Below, one piece after another: positions 47,530-57,305 of a DNA stretch of 64,000 nt. Each line of letters starts with the position of its first letter. The first letter of the stretch is position 1. Origin of the DNA: Morinoia aosen (Eukaryota; Arthropoda; Malacostraca; Amphipoda; Talitridae); NCBI GenBank assembly GCA_030386875.1, contig CM059578.1:23235009-23299008 (forward strand), given 5' to 3'. Both the position numbers and the translations under genes were made by a program. The notes below the pieces were generated by a model. It made no database searches. It saw only the letters and a list, made by a program, of their open reading frames with translations, and was not told where the DNA came from.

Positions 47530-48128
47530 ACTAGATATACCCCAACTAAAAATACCCCAGATGCAATTAAAAACCCCCCAGTAGCAACTAAAAATACCCC
47601 ATGTGTAATTAAAAATACCCAGGAGAAACTAAAAATACCCAAATAGCAACCGAAAACCCTTTAGAAGCAACCAAAAAACCAAAACACCTTGGAAGCAACC
47701 AAAAATACCCAAGGAGCAACTATAAACACCCAGAAGCAACTAAAAACACCCCAAGAGCAACCAAAAACACCCCAAGAGCAACCAAAAACACCCCAGGAGC
47801 AACCAAAAACACCCCAGGAGCAGTCAAAACACCTCAGGAGTAACTAAAAACACCTCAGGAGCAGCCATAAACTCCCTATGAGCAACCAAAAACCCCCAGA
47901 AGCAACCAAAAACACCCCAGGAGCAACCAAAAACACCCCAGGAGCAACCAAAAACTCCCTATGAGCAACCAAAAACCCCCCAGAAGCAACCAAAAACACC
48001 CCAGGAGCAACAAAAAACACTCCAGGAGCAACCAAAAACTCCCTACGAGCAACCAAAAACCCCCCAGAAGCAACCAAAAACCCCCCAGAAGCAACCAAAA
48101 ACCCCCCAGAAGCAACCAAAAACACCCT
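47530..48128. repeat. 21-bp minisatellite (aaaaacaccccaggagcaac)
   Basis: About 27 units. Three variants dominate: caccccaggagcaacc, accccccagaagcaacc and ctccctatgagcaacc. The order of the three recurs over about 100 bp, suggesting a weak higher-order unit in 47.87-48.1 kb. The left part is degenerate. Confidence 0.93.
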
Positions 48129-48484
48129 AACGACGCCTGCACCCAACCTGAACTTCCCCACGAGTCCTTCACTGAGATAGCCTGAATTTACCCGCAATGC
48201 AAAAGCAAGCCCCCCTAAAAAAGCGCGCATTTGGAGGTGTTTTGGCAGTTCATTGGAGTTGTTCCATTGAAGGTGTCATTGGGGCGGCGGAATATCAGCA
48301 AGAGCAGCGCCGCAATGCTGGTCTCAATAACATTATTTCCTCTCATAAAAGGCCAGGAACACAGCTAGACAAATCCGAGCTCAGGTTTACGTGGTGACAG
48401 GGTAATAAGTGAACCTTTGTATGCTGGTGCCGCCATCTTGCTTCTTCAAAGGCGGTGGTACGACCTGGCCGTTAGCTTGGGCCG
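48129..48484. other. Unique spacer
   Basis: Single-copy DNA containing a 66-codon ORF (48,197-48,397) without a recognisable domain. Probably chance. Confidence 0.4.
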
Positions 48485-49137
48485 GTGTGTGGTACTTGTG
48501 ATGTGTGTGTGTTGAGGTACTGTGGTACTTGTGGTGTGTGTGTGTTTAGCTATTGTACTGTAGTGCTTGTAATGCGTGTGTTGAGGTATAGTACTGTGGT
48601 ACTTGTGATGTGTGTGTGTTTAGCTATTGTACCGTAGTACTTGTAATGTGTGTGTTGAGGTATAGTACTGTGGTACTTGTGATGTGTATGTTGAGGTATT
48701 GTGTGTGTTTAGCTATTGTACTGTAGTACTTGTAATGTGTGTGTTGAGGTATTGTACTGTGGTATTGTGGTGTGTGTTGAGGTACTGTGGTACTTGTGAT
48801 GTGTGTGTGTTGAGGTATTATACTGTGGTACTTGTGGTGGGTGTGTGTTGAGGTATTGTACTGTGGTACTTGTGGTGTGTGTGTTGAGGTACTGTGGTAA
48901 TTGTGATGTGTGTTGAGGTACTGTGGTACTTGTGATGTGTATGTTGAGGTATTGTACTGTGGTACTTGTGGTGGGTGTGTGTTGAGGTATTGTACTGTGG
49001 TACTTGTGGTGTGTGTGTTGAGGTACTGTGGTAATTGTGATGTGTGTGTGTTGAGGTACTGTGGTACTTGTGGTGCGTGTGTGTTGAGGTACTGTGATAC
49101 TTTTAATGTGTGTGTGTTGAGGTATTGTGCTGTTGTC
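48485..49137. repeat. ~36-bp minisatellite (gttgaggtattgtactgtgg)
   Basis: About 18 units of variable length containing gttgaggtattgtactgtgg and tacttgtgatgtgtgtg. Short units lack the tattgtac block, so length alternates. Confidence 0.92.
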
Positions 49138-49139
49138 TA

Positions 49140-49905
49140 ATGTACAGTACTTGTAATGTACAGTACCTATGATGTGCAGTACCTGTGATGGGCAGTACCT
49201 GTAATGTGCAGTACCTGTAATGAGCAGTACCTGTAATGTGCAGTACCTGTGATGTGTAGTACCTGTAATGAGCAGTACCTGTGATGTGCAGTACCTGTGA
49301 TGTGCAGTACCTGTGATGTGCAGTACCTGTGATGTGCAGTACCTGTAATGTGCAGTACCTGTGATGTGCAGTACCTGTGATGTGCAGTACCTGTAATGTG
49401 CAGTACCTGTGATGTACAGTACCTGTGATGTGCAGTACCTGTGATGTGCAGTACCTGTGATGTGCAGTACCTGTGATGTGCAGTACCTGTAATGTGCAGT
49501 ACCTGTAATGTGCAGTACCTGTGTTGTGCAGTACCTGTGATGTGCAGTACCTGTGCTGTGCAGTACCTGTGATGTGCAGTACCTGTGATGTGCAGTACCT
49601 GTGATGTGCAGTACCTGTGATGTGCAGTACCTGTGATGTGCAGTACATGTGATGTGCAGTACCTGTGATGTGCAGTACCTGTGATGTGCAGTACATGTGA
49701 TGTGCAGTACCTGTGATATGCAGTACCTGTGACGTGCAGTACCTGTGATGTGCAGTACCTGTGATGTACAGTACCTGTGATGTACAGTACCTGTGATGTA
49801 CAGTGCCTGTGATGTACAGTACCTGTAATGTACAGTACCTGTGATGTACAGTACCTGTAGTGTGCAGTACCTGTAATGTACAGTACCAGTAATGTGCCGT
49901 ACACA
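49140..49905. repeat. 16-bp minisatellite (gcagtacctgtgatgt)
   Basis: About 47 units, nearly all exactly 16 bp. Variants: taatgt, gagcag, gtacag, catgtg. The edges use the gtacag form. It shares the word gtac with the adjacent ~36-bp array and may derive from it. Confidence 0.97.
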
Positions 49906-49949
49906 CACACAAACACACACACACAGCGGTCAGTGTACCAACAGCACGT

Positions 49950-50925
49950 GAGTGTTCCTTGTCCTCCCGCCAACATGAGGGCCTTGTCCTCCCGCCAATA
50001 TGAGGGCCTTGTCCTCCCGCCAATATGAGGGCCTTGTCCTCCCGCCAATATGAGGGCCTTGTCCTCCCGCCAATATGAGGGCCTTGTCCTCCCGCCAATA
50101 TGAGGGCCTTGTCCTCCTGCCAATATGAGGGCCTTGTCCTCCCGCCAATATGAGGGCCTTGTCCTCCCGCCAACATGAGGGCCTTGTCCTCCCGCCAATA
50201 TGAGGGCCTTGTCCTCCCGCCAATATGAGGGCCTTGTCCTCCCGCCAATATGAGGGCCTTGTCCTCCCGCCAACATGAGGGCCTTGTCCTCCCGCCAACA
50301 TGAGGGCCTTGTCCTCCCGCCAATATGAGGGCCTTGTCCTCCCGCCAATATGAGGGCCTTGTCCTCCCGCCAATATGAGGGCCTTGTCCTCCCGCCAATA
50401 TGAGGGCCTTGTCCTCCCGCCAATATGAGGGCCTTGTCCTCCTGCCAATATGAGGGCCTTGTCCTCCCGCCAATATGAGGGCCTTGTCCTCCCGCCAACA
50501 TGAGGGCCTTGTCCTCCCGCCAATATGAGGGCCTTGTCCTCCCGCCAATATGAGGGCCTTGTCCTCCCGCCAATATGAGGGCCTTGTCCTCCCGCCAATA
50601 TGAGGGCCTTGTCCTCCGCCAACATGAGGGCCTTGTCCTCCCGCCAATATGAGGGCCTTGTCCTCCCGCCAATATGAGGGCCTTGTCCTCCCGCCAATAT
50701 GAGGGCCTTGTCCTCCCGCCAATATGAGGGCCTTGTCCTCCCGCCAACATGAGGGCCTTGTCCTCCTGCCAATATGAGGGCCTTGTCCTCCTGCCAACAT
50801 GAGGGCCTTGTCCTCCTGCCAATATGAGGGCCTTGTCCTCCTGCCAATATGAGGGCCTTGTCCTCCCGCCAACATGAGGGCATTGTCTTCCCGCCAACAT
50901 GGGGGCCTTGTCCTGCCGCCAACCA
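49950..50925. repeat. 25-bp minisatellite (gtcctcccgccaatatgagg)
   Basis: 39 units of gtcctcccgccaatatgagg followed by gcctt. One unit near 50,613 has a 1-bp deletion (cctccgcc). Variants: aacatg versus aatatg, cctgcc versus cccgcc. The minus-strand GGQGPHIGGRTRPSYWRED ORFs are artefacts. Confidence 0.97.
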
Positions 50926-50929
50926 ACAC

Positions 50930-51020
50930 TGAGTTGACATATGTCAACCCCCGATGTTGCCACACGTCAACCCCCCCGATGTTGCCACACGTCAACCCCT
51001 CGGAGTTGACATACGCTAAT
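50930..51020. repeat. gttgacata/tgtcaaccc repeat with perfect 14-bp palindrome
   Basis: TTGACATATGTCAA at 50,934-50,947 is a perfect palindrome. Two tandem copies of ccccgatgttgccacacgtc follow, then an inverted gagttgacatacg. Confidence 0.85.
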
Positions 51021-51464
51021 CTCACCGGCTTCCCAGAACCCCTAGCGGAACCCACCGCTATTTACGCGCCCCAAAGTGCATTATTGCCTCACACGGCCCA
51101 ACTTTTATTGTGTTACCGCAATAGCGAAGCATTTAGTAAGTTTAGTGCAGTGATATCGCCCCGGCAACGGACTTGTACTTGTATTTTTGACACCCTCAAG
51201 TGCTTTTCGTGTTCATAACGACCTCCTCTTGAGACCATCACGCAATCTCACCGCGCAATCTCGAGCCGTGGTGCTATATGGTGGGTGACCTTGGCATGAG
51301 GAGAAGTAGTGAAATGTGGTGTCAATTTAAATTGTTGGTGACCTTGAATGAAGTGGTTTGTGAATTTTCGCGGCTTTGAATGTAATTATTGTTTTTTCCA
51401 TGGTAATGTGAGCTTATGTTTTGTTTTTTTCAGGCTATAAGTGGGATTTTTTATAAGAAGCTGT
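51021..51464. other. Unique sequence, no gene supported
   Basis: Single-copy DNA. No repeat or RNA motif is seen. Confidence 0.4.
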
Positions 51465-51690
51465 GGTTTTAAATTTAACTTAATGCTTTCCCATGATGCT
51501 GTGACCTTGGCGAAATCTTTAATTTTTCAGGGTTTTCAAGGCAATTTAATTTTTTTCCATGATGCAGTGACCTTGGCGAAATCTTTAATTTTTCAGGGTT
51601 TTCAAGGCAATTTAATTTTTTTCCATGATGCAGTGAACTTAGCGAAAACGCCTTGTGAATGTTTCAGATTAATGTGATATTGTTGGAATG
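51465..51690 (+). repeat. 66-bp tandem repeat within a locally duplicated segment
   Basis: Two and a half units of catgatgctgtgaccttggc, gaaatctttaatttttcagg and gttttcaaggcaatttaatt. The flanks (ttaaatttaacttaatgct, left; aaaacgccttgtgaatgttt, right) recur joined together at 52,530-52,632. Confidence 0.9.
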
Positions 51691-51804
51691 CTCTTCCACG
51701 AGCTTGAATGTTAGATAAAGGGTTCATACAATGTTGGACAGAATGCAGTCACATATTTGGAGAAGGATTTCCTGTGCTTGAAATGCAGCAGAGGTGAACT
51801 GATA

Positions 51805-51890
51805 AGAAATTTAATACCACATACTGTATATTAAACTTAGTACCCACATACTGTATATTAAACTTAGTACCCACATACTGTACATCAAAC
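51805..51890. repeat. 27-bp repeat (cacatactgtatattaaact)
   Basis: Three copies of cacatactgtatattaaact followed by tagtacc. It abuts the left arm of the foldback element. Confidence 0.9.
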
Positions 51891-52204
51891 TTTGAAGGAT
51901 CTTTTCCGGATAAGCCCCACCACTTAGGCTACACATAGGTTCATCCACGTGTAACTTTCGAAATAATTCACCCATGAACTTCAAATAACTCTCAAACAAA
52001 AAATTACAACATTCCTTCAAATTATTCTCAAACGAAAGAAAGATTGAAACATTCTTTCAAATTATTCTCAAACAAAAGATTAAAACATTCTTTCGCTTGA
52101 GAATGATTTGAAGTCGATAGGTGAACTATTTCGAAAGTTACAAGTGGGTGAACATATGTGTTGCATAAGTGGTGGGGCTTATCTGGAAATGATCTAGTTT
52201 AAAC
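51890..52204. mobile_element. Foldback (inverted-repeat) element, ~315 bp
   Basis: Left arm: gatcttttccggataagccc, caccacttaggctacacata, taactttcgaaataattcac. Right arm complement: gatcatttccagataagccc, caccacttatgcaacacata, taactttcgaaatagttcac. The arms are ~115 bp and mostly alignable. The centre contains two to three ttcaaattattctcaaac repeats of ~37 bp. No ORF. It fits a MITE or foldback transposon; no target duplication is clear. Confidence 0.8.
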
Positions 52205-52437
52205 ACAAACATGGAAATGCACACAAGGTCAACTCTTGATTATGATGGTGATGACTCAGGAAATTATAATCGTCACGCATATGCAAATTTGGTATGGAAC
52301 TTTCACAGTTGCTTCAATTGCAACTTCAGTTGCCGCTTCAGCTGATGAAACATAGAATGATAAATATTTAGGCAAGTTTGACAGATGCGATATTTGAGGT
52401 TAGTGAGAAATAAGTAGAAATCGTCCGACCTATGGTT

Positions 52438-52530
52438 CTAAGTACAGTAAATCAGGTAAATGGAGCACTCAGGTAAACCAGGCAAATGGAGCACTCAGGT
52501 AAATAAGGCAAATTGATCACTCAGATGAAT
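52438..52530. repeat. 26-bp repeat (aggtaaacaggcaaatggag)
   Basis: About four imperfect copies of caggtaaaccaggcaaatgg followed by agcact. Confidence 0.85.
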
Positions 52531-52635
52531 AAGGCTGTGGCTATAAATTTAACTTAATGCTGTCCCATGATGCAGTGACCTTGGCGAAAACGCCTTGTGA
52601 ATGTTTCAGATGAATGTGATATTGTTGGACTGCTC
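52530..52635 (+). repeat. Copy of the 51.5-kb segment lacking the tandem expansion
   Basis: Reads aaatttaacttaatgctgtc, ccatgatgcagtgaccttgg, cgaaaacgccttgtgaatgt, ttcagatgaatgtgatattg. This matches the two flanks of the 66-bp array at 51,465-51,690 with only one unit between them. It probably shows the pre-expansion state. Confidence 0.85.
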
Positions 52636-52639
52636 AGGT

Positions 52640-53215
52640 AAATAAGGCAAATAACTTACTCGAAAGCAGCAACAAAAAATACGACTGACGGTAAACTAAT
52701 GGAATTAGAAAAAACAAAGGAATAACTGGGGATACACAAATAATTGATATCTGTGAGAGTACATATGGTAAAAAATGCCAAACAAACAGACAATAACGCG
52801 ATGGTGCTTGAAATTAGACGAATGGTGAACAAGATAAACAGGTACCAACAGGAGATGATAGGAGAAAACCTGTTGTCAACTTCGTAAGCAAAAAACAATA
52901 GAAGGTGAACAGAGACTAAACAACTACTGAATGAAAACAGGCCATATAGAGGGTAAACAGAAGTGTGAAGAGTAAACAGGGGGCGAGACGGGAGCAAACA
53001 AAAGGTAACGAGGGGTAAACAGGAGTTGAATGAAAAATATCGAGTTAGGACAAAATGTGGAAAGTGAGGAATAAACGAGGTAAACATCTTTTTACAGGGG
53101 TAATGACAGTAGGAAACACGGTAACTCACAGGGGTAAGCTGGGTTAAGCGAGAATTAACTGGGAGAACAGGGGTTAACAAACCAACGGGAGTAAACCTTG
53201 CAGACAAGCAAACAA
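52640..53215. repeat. Degenerate gtaaacaggag-rich region
   Basis: Loose, irregular repetition of ggtaaacagg, gaacagg and aaacaaa words. The 183-codon minus-strand ORF has no recognisable domain and follows the purine bias of the strand. Confidence 0.55.
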
Positions 53216-53221
53216 AAATGA

Positions 53222-53792
53222 ACGGGAGATAAATGAAAGAACGTTCAAACTAAGATAAATGAAGGAAAGTTAAACTAAGATAAATGAAGGAAAGTTAAAA
53301 CTAAGATAAATGATGGAAAGTTAAACTAAGATAAATGAAGGAAAGTTAAAACTAAGATAAATGAAGGAAAGTTAAACTAAGATAAATGAAGGAAAGTTAA
53401 ACTAAGATAAATGAAGGAAAGTTAAAACTAAGATAAATGAAGGAAAGTTAAAACTAAGATAAATGAAGGAAAGTTAAAACTAAGATAAATGAAGGAAAGT
53501 TAAAACTAAGATAAATGAAGGAAAGTTAAAACTAAGATAAATGAAGGAAAGTTAAAACTAAGATAAATGATGGAAAGTTAAAACTAAGATAAATAAAGGA
53601 AAGTTAAAACTGAGATAAATGATGGAAAGTTAAAACTACGATAAATGATGGAAAGTTAAAACTAAGATGAATGAAGGAAAGTTAAAACTAAGATAAATGA
53701 TGGAAAGTTAAAACTAAGATAAATGATGGAAAGTTAAAACTAAGATAAATAAAGGAAAGTTGAAACTGAGATAAATAAAAGGAAAGTTTATC
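53222..53792. repeat. 26-bp minisatellite (aagataaatgaaggaaagtt)
   Basis: About 22 units of aagataaatgaaggaaagtt followed by aaaact. Some units are 25 bp (aaact instead of aaaact), which shifts the phase. Variants: gatgga, taaagg. Confidence 0.95.
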
Positions 53793-53978
53793 ATCGGAGG
53801 TCACACCGAGGGTAAACTAATATTAAATAACAGGCTAAAGTTGGTTAAGTATTAAATAATTAATATTAAATAACAAAATACTATACTAATATTAAATAAC
53901 AGGCTAAATTTTGTTAGGTATTAAATTATCAATAATAAATAACAAAATATTATATTATTAATAAAGGCAGGCTAAAGT
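53793..53978. repeat. Direct repeat of aatattaaataacaggctaa, ~75 bp
   Basis: Two diverged copies at ~53,820 and ~53,890 and a third partial copy at ~53,950, AT-rich. Confidence 0.75.
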
Positions 53979-53979
53979 T

Positions 53980-54475
53980 TGTGTATGAAGAAGTAAAATA
54001 GGGCGCAACTGAGGGTAAACAGAGGGTAAAGTAAGGGACACCTTAGGGGAAAACGAAGGTAAAGTGAAAGACATATGAGGGGCAAATAAGGGTAAAAATA
54101 AGAAAAACTGAGGGTAAACAGGGGGTAAATATAAAAACAACAGAGGGAAAATGTAAGAACAACTGAGGATAAATGCAAGGACAAGTGAGGGTAAGAAGAG
54201 AGCAAATGTGAGGACAAGCAAGGGTAAACAGATTATAAATGTAAAAACAACTAGGGGTAAAAGGAGTGTAAAATTAAAGACTACAGAAGGTAAACAGAGG
54301 GTAAATGTAAGAAAAAGTGAGGGTAAACGGAGGGTAAAGTGGAGGACAACAGAGGGTAAACAGAGGGTAAAGGTAAGGGCAACAGTGGATGAACAGAAGG
54401 TAAAGTGGAGGAACACAGAGGGTAACAGAGGATAAACAGAGGGTAAAAAATAAGGACAACAAAGGGGAACAATGA
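53980..54475. repeat. Degenerate gagggtaaacagagggtaaa repeat
   Basis: Irregular units of 20-26 bp around gagggtaaacagagggtaaa, on a purine-rich plus strand. ORFs of 75-215 codons on either strand follow the bias and are not called. Confidence 0.85.
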
Positions 54476-54594
54476 GGGGAAGTGTTAGTATACGACACAG
54501 CACCTGACCAGCGTCCACCCTCACTTCTGGTAAGCAAGCGAGGGATGCTCTCTCTGTTGATGCCCTCACGAGGGGAGCCAACAGACTATTGTAA

Positions 54595-54735
54595 CAGACT
54601 TGCATCTGTTGTGACAGACCTGCTTCTGTTGTGACAGATTTGCTTCTGTTGTGACAGACCTGCTTCTGTTGTGACAGACCTGCTTCTGTTGTGACAGACC
54701 TGCTTCTGTCGTGACAGACCTGCTTCTGTCGCAGG
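54595..54735. repeat. 20-bp repeat (gttgtgacagacctgcttct)
   Basis: Seven units of gttgtgacagacctgcttct with gtcgtg variants on the right and catctgttgtgac on the left edge. Confidence 0.95.
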
Positions 54736-55380
54736 AAAATAGTCCGAGTTGGTTCATAGCGCCTCGCTTTTATTAATCTCGCATTTTTGCGTAGATTTAA
54801 CTTCTGAGAAAAATGATATGAAATTGTTGCGCTTTAATTATACACTTGTGTTTGTGGAATGAATATGGTCTCGTTTACTTATATTTATACACTTTACTGA
54901 TATTTATTTATATTTATTTACGCATTTACTTATATTCACTTAAATTTATTTACTTATTTACTTATATTTACTAATATTTACCTATATTACTTATATTTAC
55001 ACACTTTACTTATAATTACTTAAATTTTTTACTTATTTACATATATTTACTCATATTTACATACAACCGTATAAGTAAAAATTGTTCCACTTTAATTATA
55101 CACTTGTGTTTGTGGAATAAATAGGGTCGGTTTATTCAATAAACGTCTATTTTTTAGGCTGAGCATTTGGCTTTCAGATTCTTTCTACTGTAGAAATGTT
55201 GTTTTAGTCTCAACATATTGGAAGGAAAATTAGACTCCGTCTTAGTTGTGCATAGGTGTTCGTAACTGGGTGAATTATTGGTTTGGTGTGTTGAAATAAT
55301 AGGGACTAATTATGCTTCTACCTGTTAAAATAATTGGGTCTAACCATATGTATGAGTGTTGGTACAGAGAGTGTATTATA
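54736..55380. other. AT-rich region with loose atttacttat repeats
   Basis: 54.87-55.06 kb is a degenerate tatttacttatatttactt repeat. It is flanked by a direct repeat of taattatacacttgtgtttg (54,837 and 55,094), which suggests that the AT repeat expanded inside a duplicated segment. No gene. Confidence 0.6.
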
Positions 55381-55434
55381 TGCTGGGGTTGGGCAAAATA
55401 ATGGAAACACTCTGGAAAATCAACAAAATATATT

Positions 55435-56561
55435 TTAATATGGTATACGTCCACCTGTTGAGGCAATTCTAGCCTTAGTTCTCTGAGGTATTAGTTCATA
55501 CTAATTGTAAACTGCTTCCATGCAAGGGAATTTTTGCTCATTCTTTGGTTAAAACATCCTCTAGTTCTTTTAGAGGCGATGGAAGTCGACTTCTTACTTG
55601 AATCTCTAGAACCGACCACAAATCCCCAATAATGTTGAGGTCTGGGGAGTCTGGGGGCCAGACGAGATGCTCAACTTCACTAGAATGTTCCTGGTGCCAT
55701 TCTTAAGCAATTATAGCTGAATGGATTAAGGCATTACCATCTTGAAAGATGTCGTTCCCCTCCGGAAACAGTGCTTGAATTACGGGATGAACTTGGTGGC
55801 CCGAAATTCCTAAATATTCTCGGTTGTTCATTCTTCCATGAAGGGAAATCATTGGCCCGGTGGAGTCCCAAGAAATAGCACCCCAGATCATCGCAGAACC
55901 CCCGTCATGTTTTTCGGTAATGAGAAGGCAGTCTGGATTAAAGGCTTCTTTCGGCTGTCTCCACACATTCCATCGGTCGGAGGTCGGAAATAAGGTTAAC
56001 GATAATTCGTAAGAGAAAATCACATTTTCCCACTGCTTGACGGACCAATTCTGATGGTTTCTACACCACTCTAAGCGCTTCGAAACATTTGCCTTTGAGA
56101 GCAGAGGTTTCCTAATTGCAGCTCTTCCGTAGAATCCAGATTTGTGCAGCTCCCGACGAACAGTTTTGTATAAACTAGGTTCTGTAGGTGTTCATTGAGG
56201 TCTGCAGTGATTTTGTAGGTGTTCATTGAGGTCTGCAGTGATTTTGTAGGTGTTCATTGAGGTCTGCAGTGATTTTGTAGGTGTTCATTGAGGTCTGCAG
56301 TGATTTTGAGAGCCGTGGTCTTGCGACCCTCTCTAACAATTCGATTTAGAGTCCGACGGGCTCTCTCTGACAACTTCGACTTTCGGCCGGACCAGTGCTT
56401 TGGTGAGGACGTTTTTCCTTCTCTTCCAATGCAGTCATTACTTCTGAGGCAGTACCTCTTGGAACGTCAAGCATTCGGGCAGTTTCTGCTACACTAGCGC
56501 CTGCCGTACGAGCGCCAGCAATTCGGCCTCTGAGATAGTCAAATAGCTGAGCCAATTTCAT
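55435..56561 (-). pseudogene. Tc1-like transposase pseudogene
   Basis: A transposase would cut and reinsert the element at TA sites. Visible parts, N to C: helix-turn-helix region from the ATG at 56,561 (RIAGARTAGASVAETARML), a linker with SKLSERARRTLNRIV, then the catalytic domain (WRQPKEAFNPDC, GAISWDSTGP, SPDLNII, LKELED) and a C-terminal TGGRIPY tail ending at a TAA at 55,435. The first catalytic Asp is Tyr (codon 56,009-56,011), the second Gly (55,736-55,738) and the Glu Gly (55,625-55,627), judged against the usual F-S-D-E, Q-D-N and I-I-E contexts. Stops lie at 55,703-55,705 and 55,538-55,540, with frameshifts near 56,390 and in the C-terminus. Second and third positions have 36 residues between them, closer to the DD36E group than DD34E (inference). 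Clearly dead. Confidence 0.92.
56184..56307. repeat. 31-bp x4 repeat inside the transposase pseudogene
   Basis: Four identical or nearly identical units of gtaggtgttcattgaggtct followed by gcagtgatttt, starting at 56,184, 56,215, 56,246 and 56,277. A normal Tc1 transposase has this segment once (ITADLNEHLQN region). Three extra units add 93 bp. It is a young minisatellite born in a known single-copy sequence. Confidence 0.95.
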
Positions 56562-56799
56562 AAGGTTATGATCTAATTTTTATCTTAGAAGTCTGCAAAA
56601 AGCAGTTAATTTAAATAAAATATCAAATAGTTGCAATAATAAATAATCAGACATTAAAATCCGTCAAGTTTTGATGGTTTATAACATGTTCAAAGAATAT
56701 GATTCCAAAATGTTAGGTGCTTGTATTATGTTGACCAGCTCCTGTATACTGAGTGTACAGTTCATACAGCACACACTACACACTACACGCTGTATTACT

Positions 56800-57080
56800 C
56801 ACACAACAACATCCTTCACACTCCCCCCTACATCCCCATACCTCCCTAATATCCCAAAACCACCCCCCAACATTTCTCCTCCCCCCTCCCCCAACCTCCG
56901 ACCTCCCCCACCTTTCCACATACCCCACATCACCCAACATCCCCCACCTCCCCATATACTTCACCTCCCCCAATCCCAGACCGCCCTCCAACATCCCCCA
57001 CCTCCCCATAAACCTCACTTTCCCCAACCCCCACCTCCCCCAACATCCCCCACTTCTCCACATTCCCCACCCTCACGAGG
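56800..57080. repeat. C-rich ccccacctccccataca tract
   Basis: Irregular cctcccccaacatcccccac repeats of ~14-30 bp, strongly C on the plus strand. Confidence 0.85.
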
Positions 57081-57305
57081 TGCCCCAATTAGCCCCAGGT
57101 CTCAGAGGGAGAGGGGCGACATGCCCCCCAGCAGATGGGGCAAATTACAGCTCCCGCCTTGCCCCCACCGCGGCCACAGCAGCGCCAGTTGACCCTCAGC
57201 TCCGTGACCCCTCACTTGACCCCTCACGTGACCCCTCATTTGACCCCCACAGGAAGTAGGGGTCACTGCCCCCTCGGGGAAATTGCGGCCTGCCCCATTG
57301 GTGGC
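57081..57305. other. GC-rich junction with tgacccctca repeat
   Basis: Four copies of tgacccctcacgtgacccct type sequence at 57,190-57,250. The rest is unique. No gene is supported. Confidence 0.6.

Larger units (their letters stand above)
55381..56746 (-). mobile_element. Tc1/mariner-family transposon, degenerate, ~1.37 kb
   Basis: Bounded by diverged terminal inverted repeats: tgctggggttgggcaaaata at 55,381 and, at 56,717-56,746, the complement of tacaggagctggtcaacata. Over 30 positions 21 match. TA dinucleotides lie at both outer edges. It encloses one transposase pseudogene on the minus strand. Size and layout are typical of Tc1-like elements. No second copy exists in the window. Confidence 0.88.

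Noticed and set aside
52656..53207. 183-codon minus-strand ORF as a membrane protein gene
   Set aside because: The hydrophobic, Phe/Leu/Ser-rich translation follows from the purine-rich plus strand of a degenerate repeat; no domain or start context.
53958..54605. 215-codon minus-strand ORF
   Set aside because: It overlaps the gagggtaaac repeat and its translation is the repetitive LPSVYPLL type.
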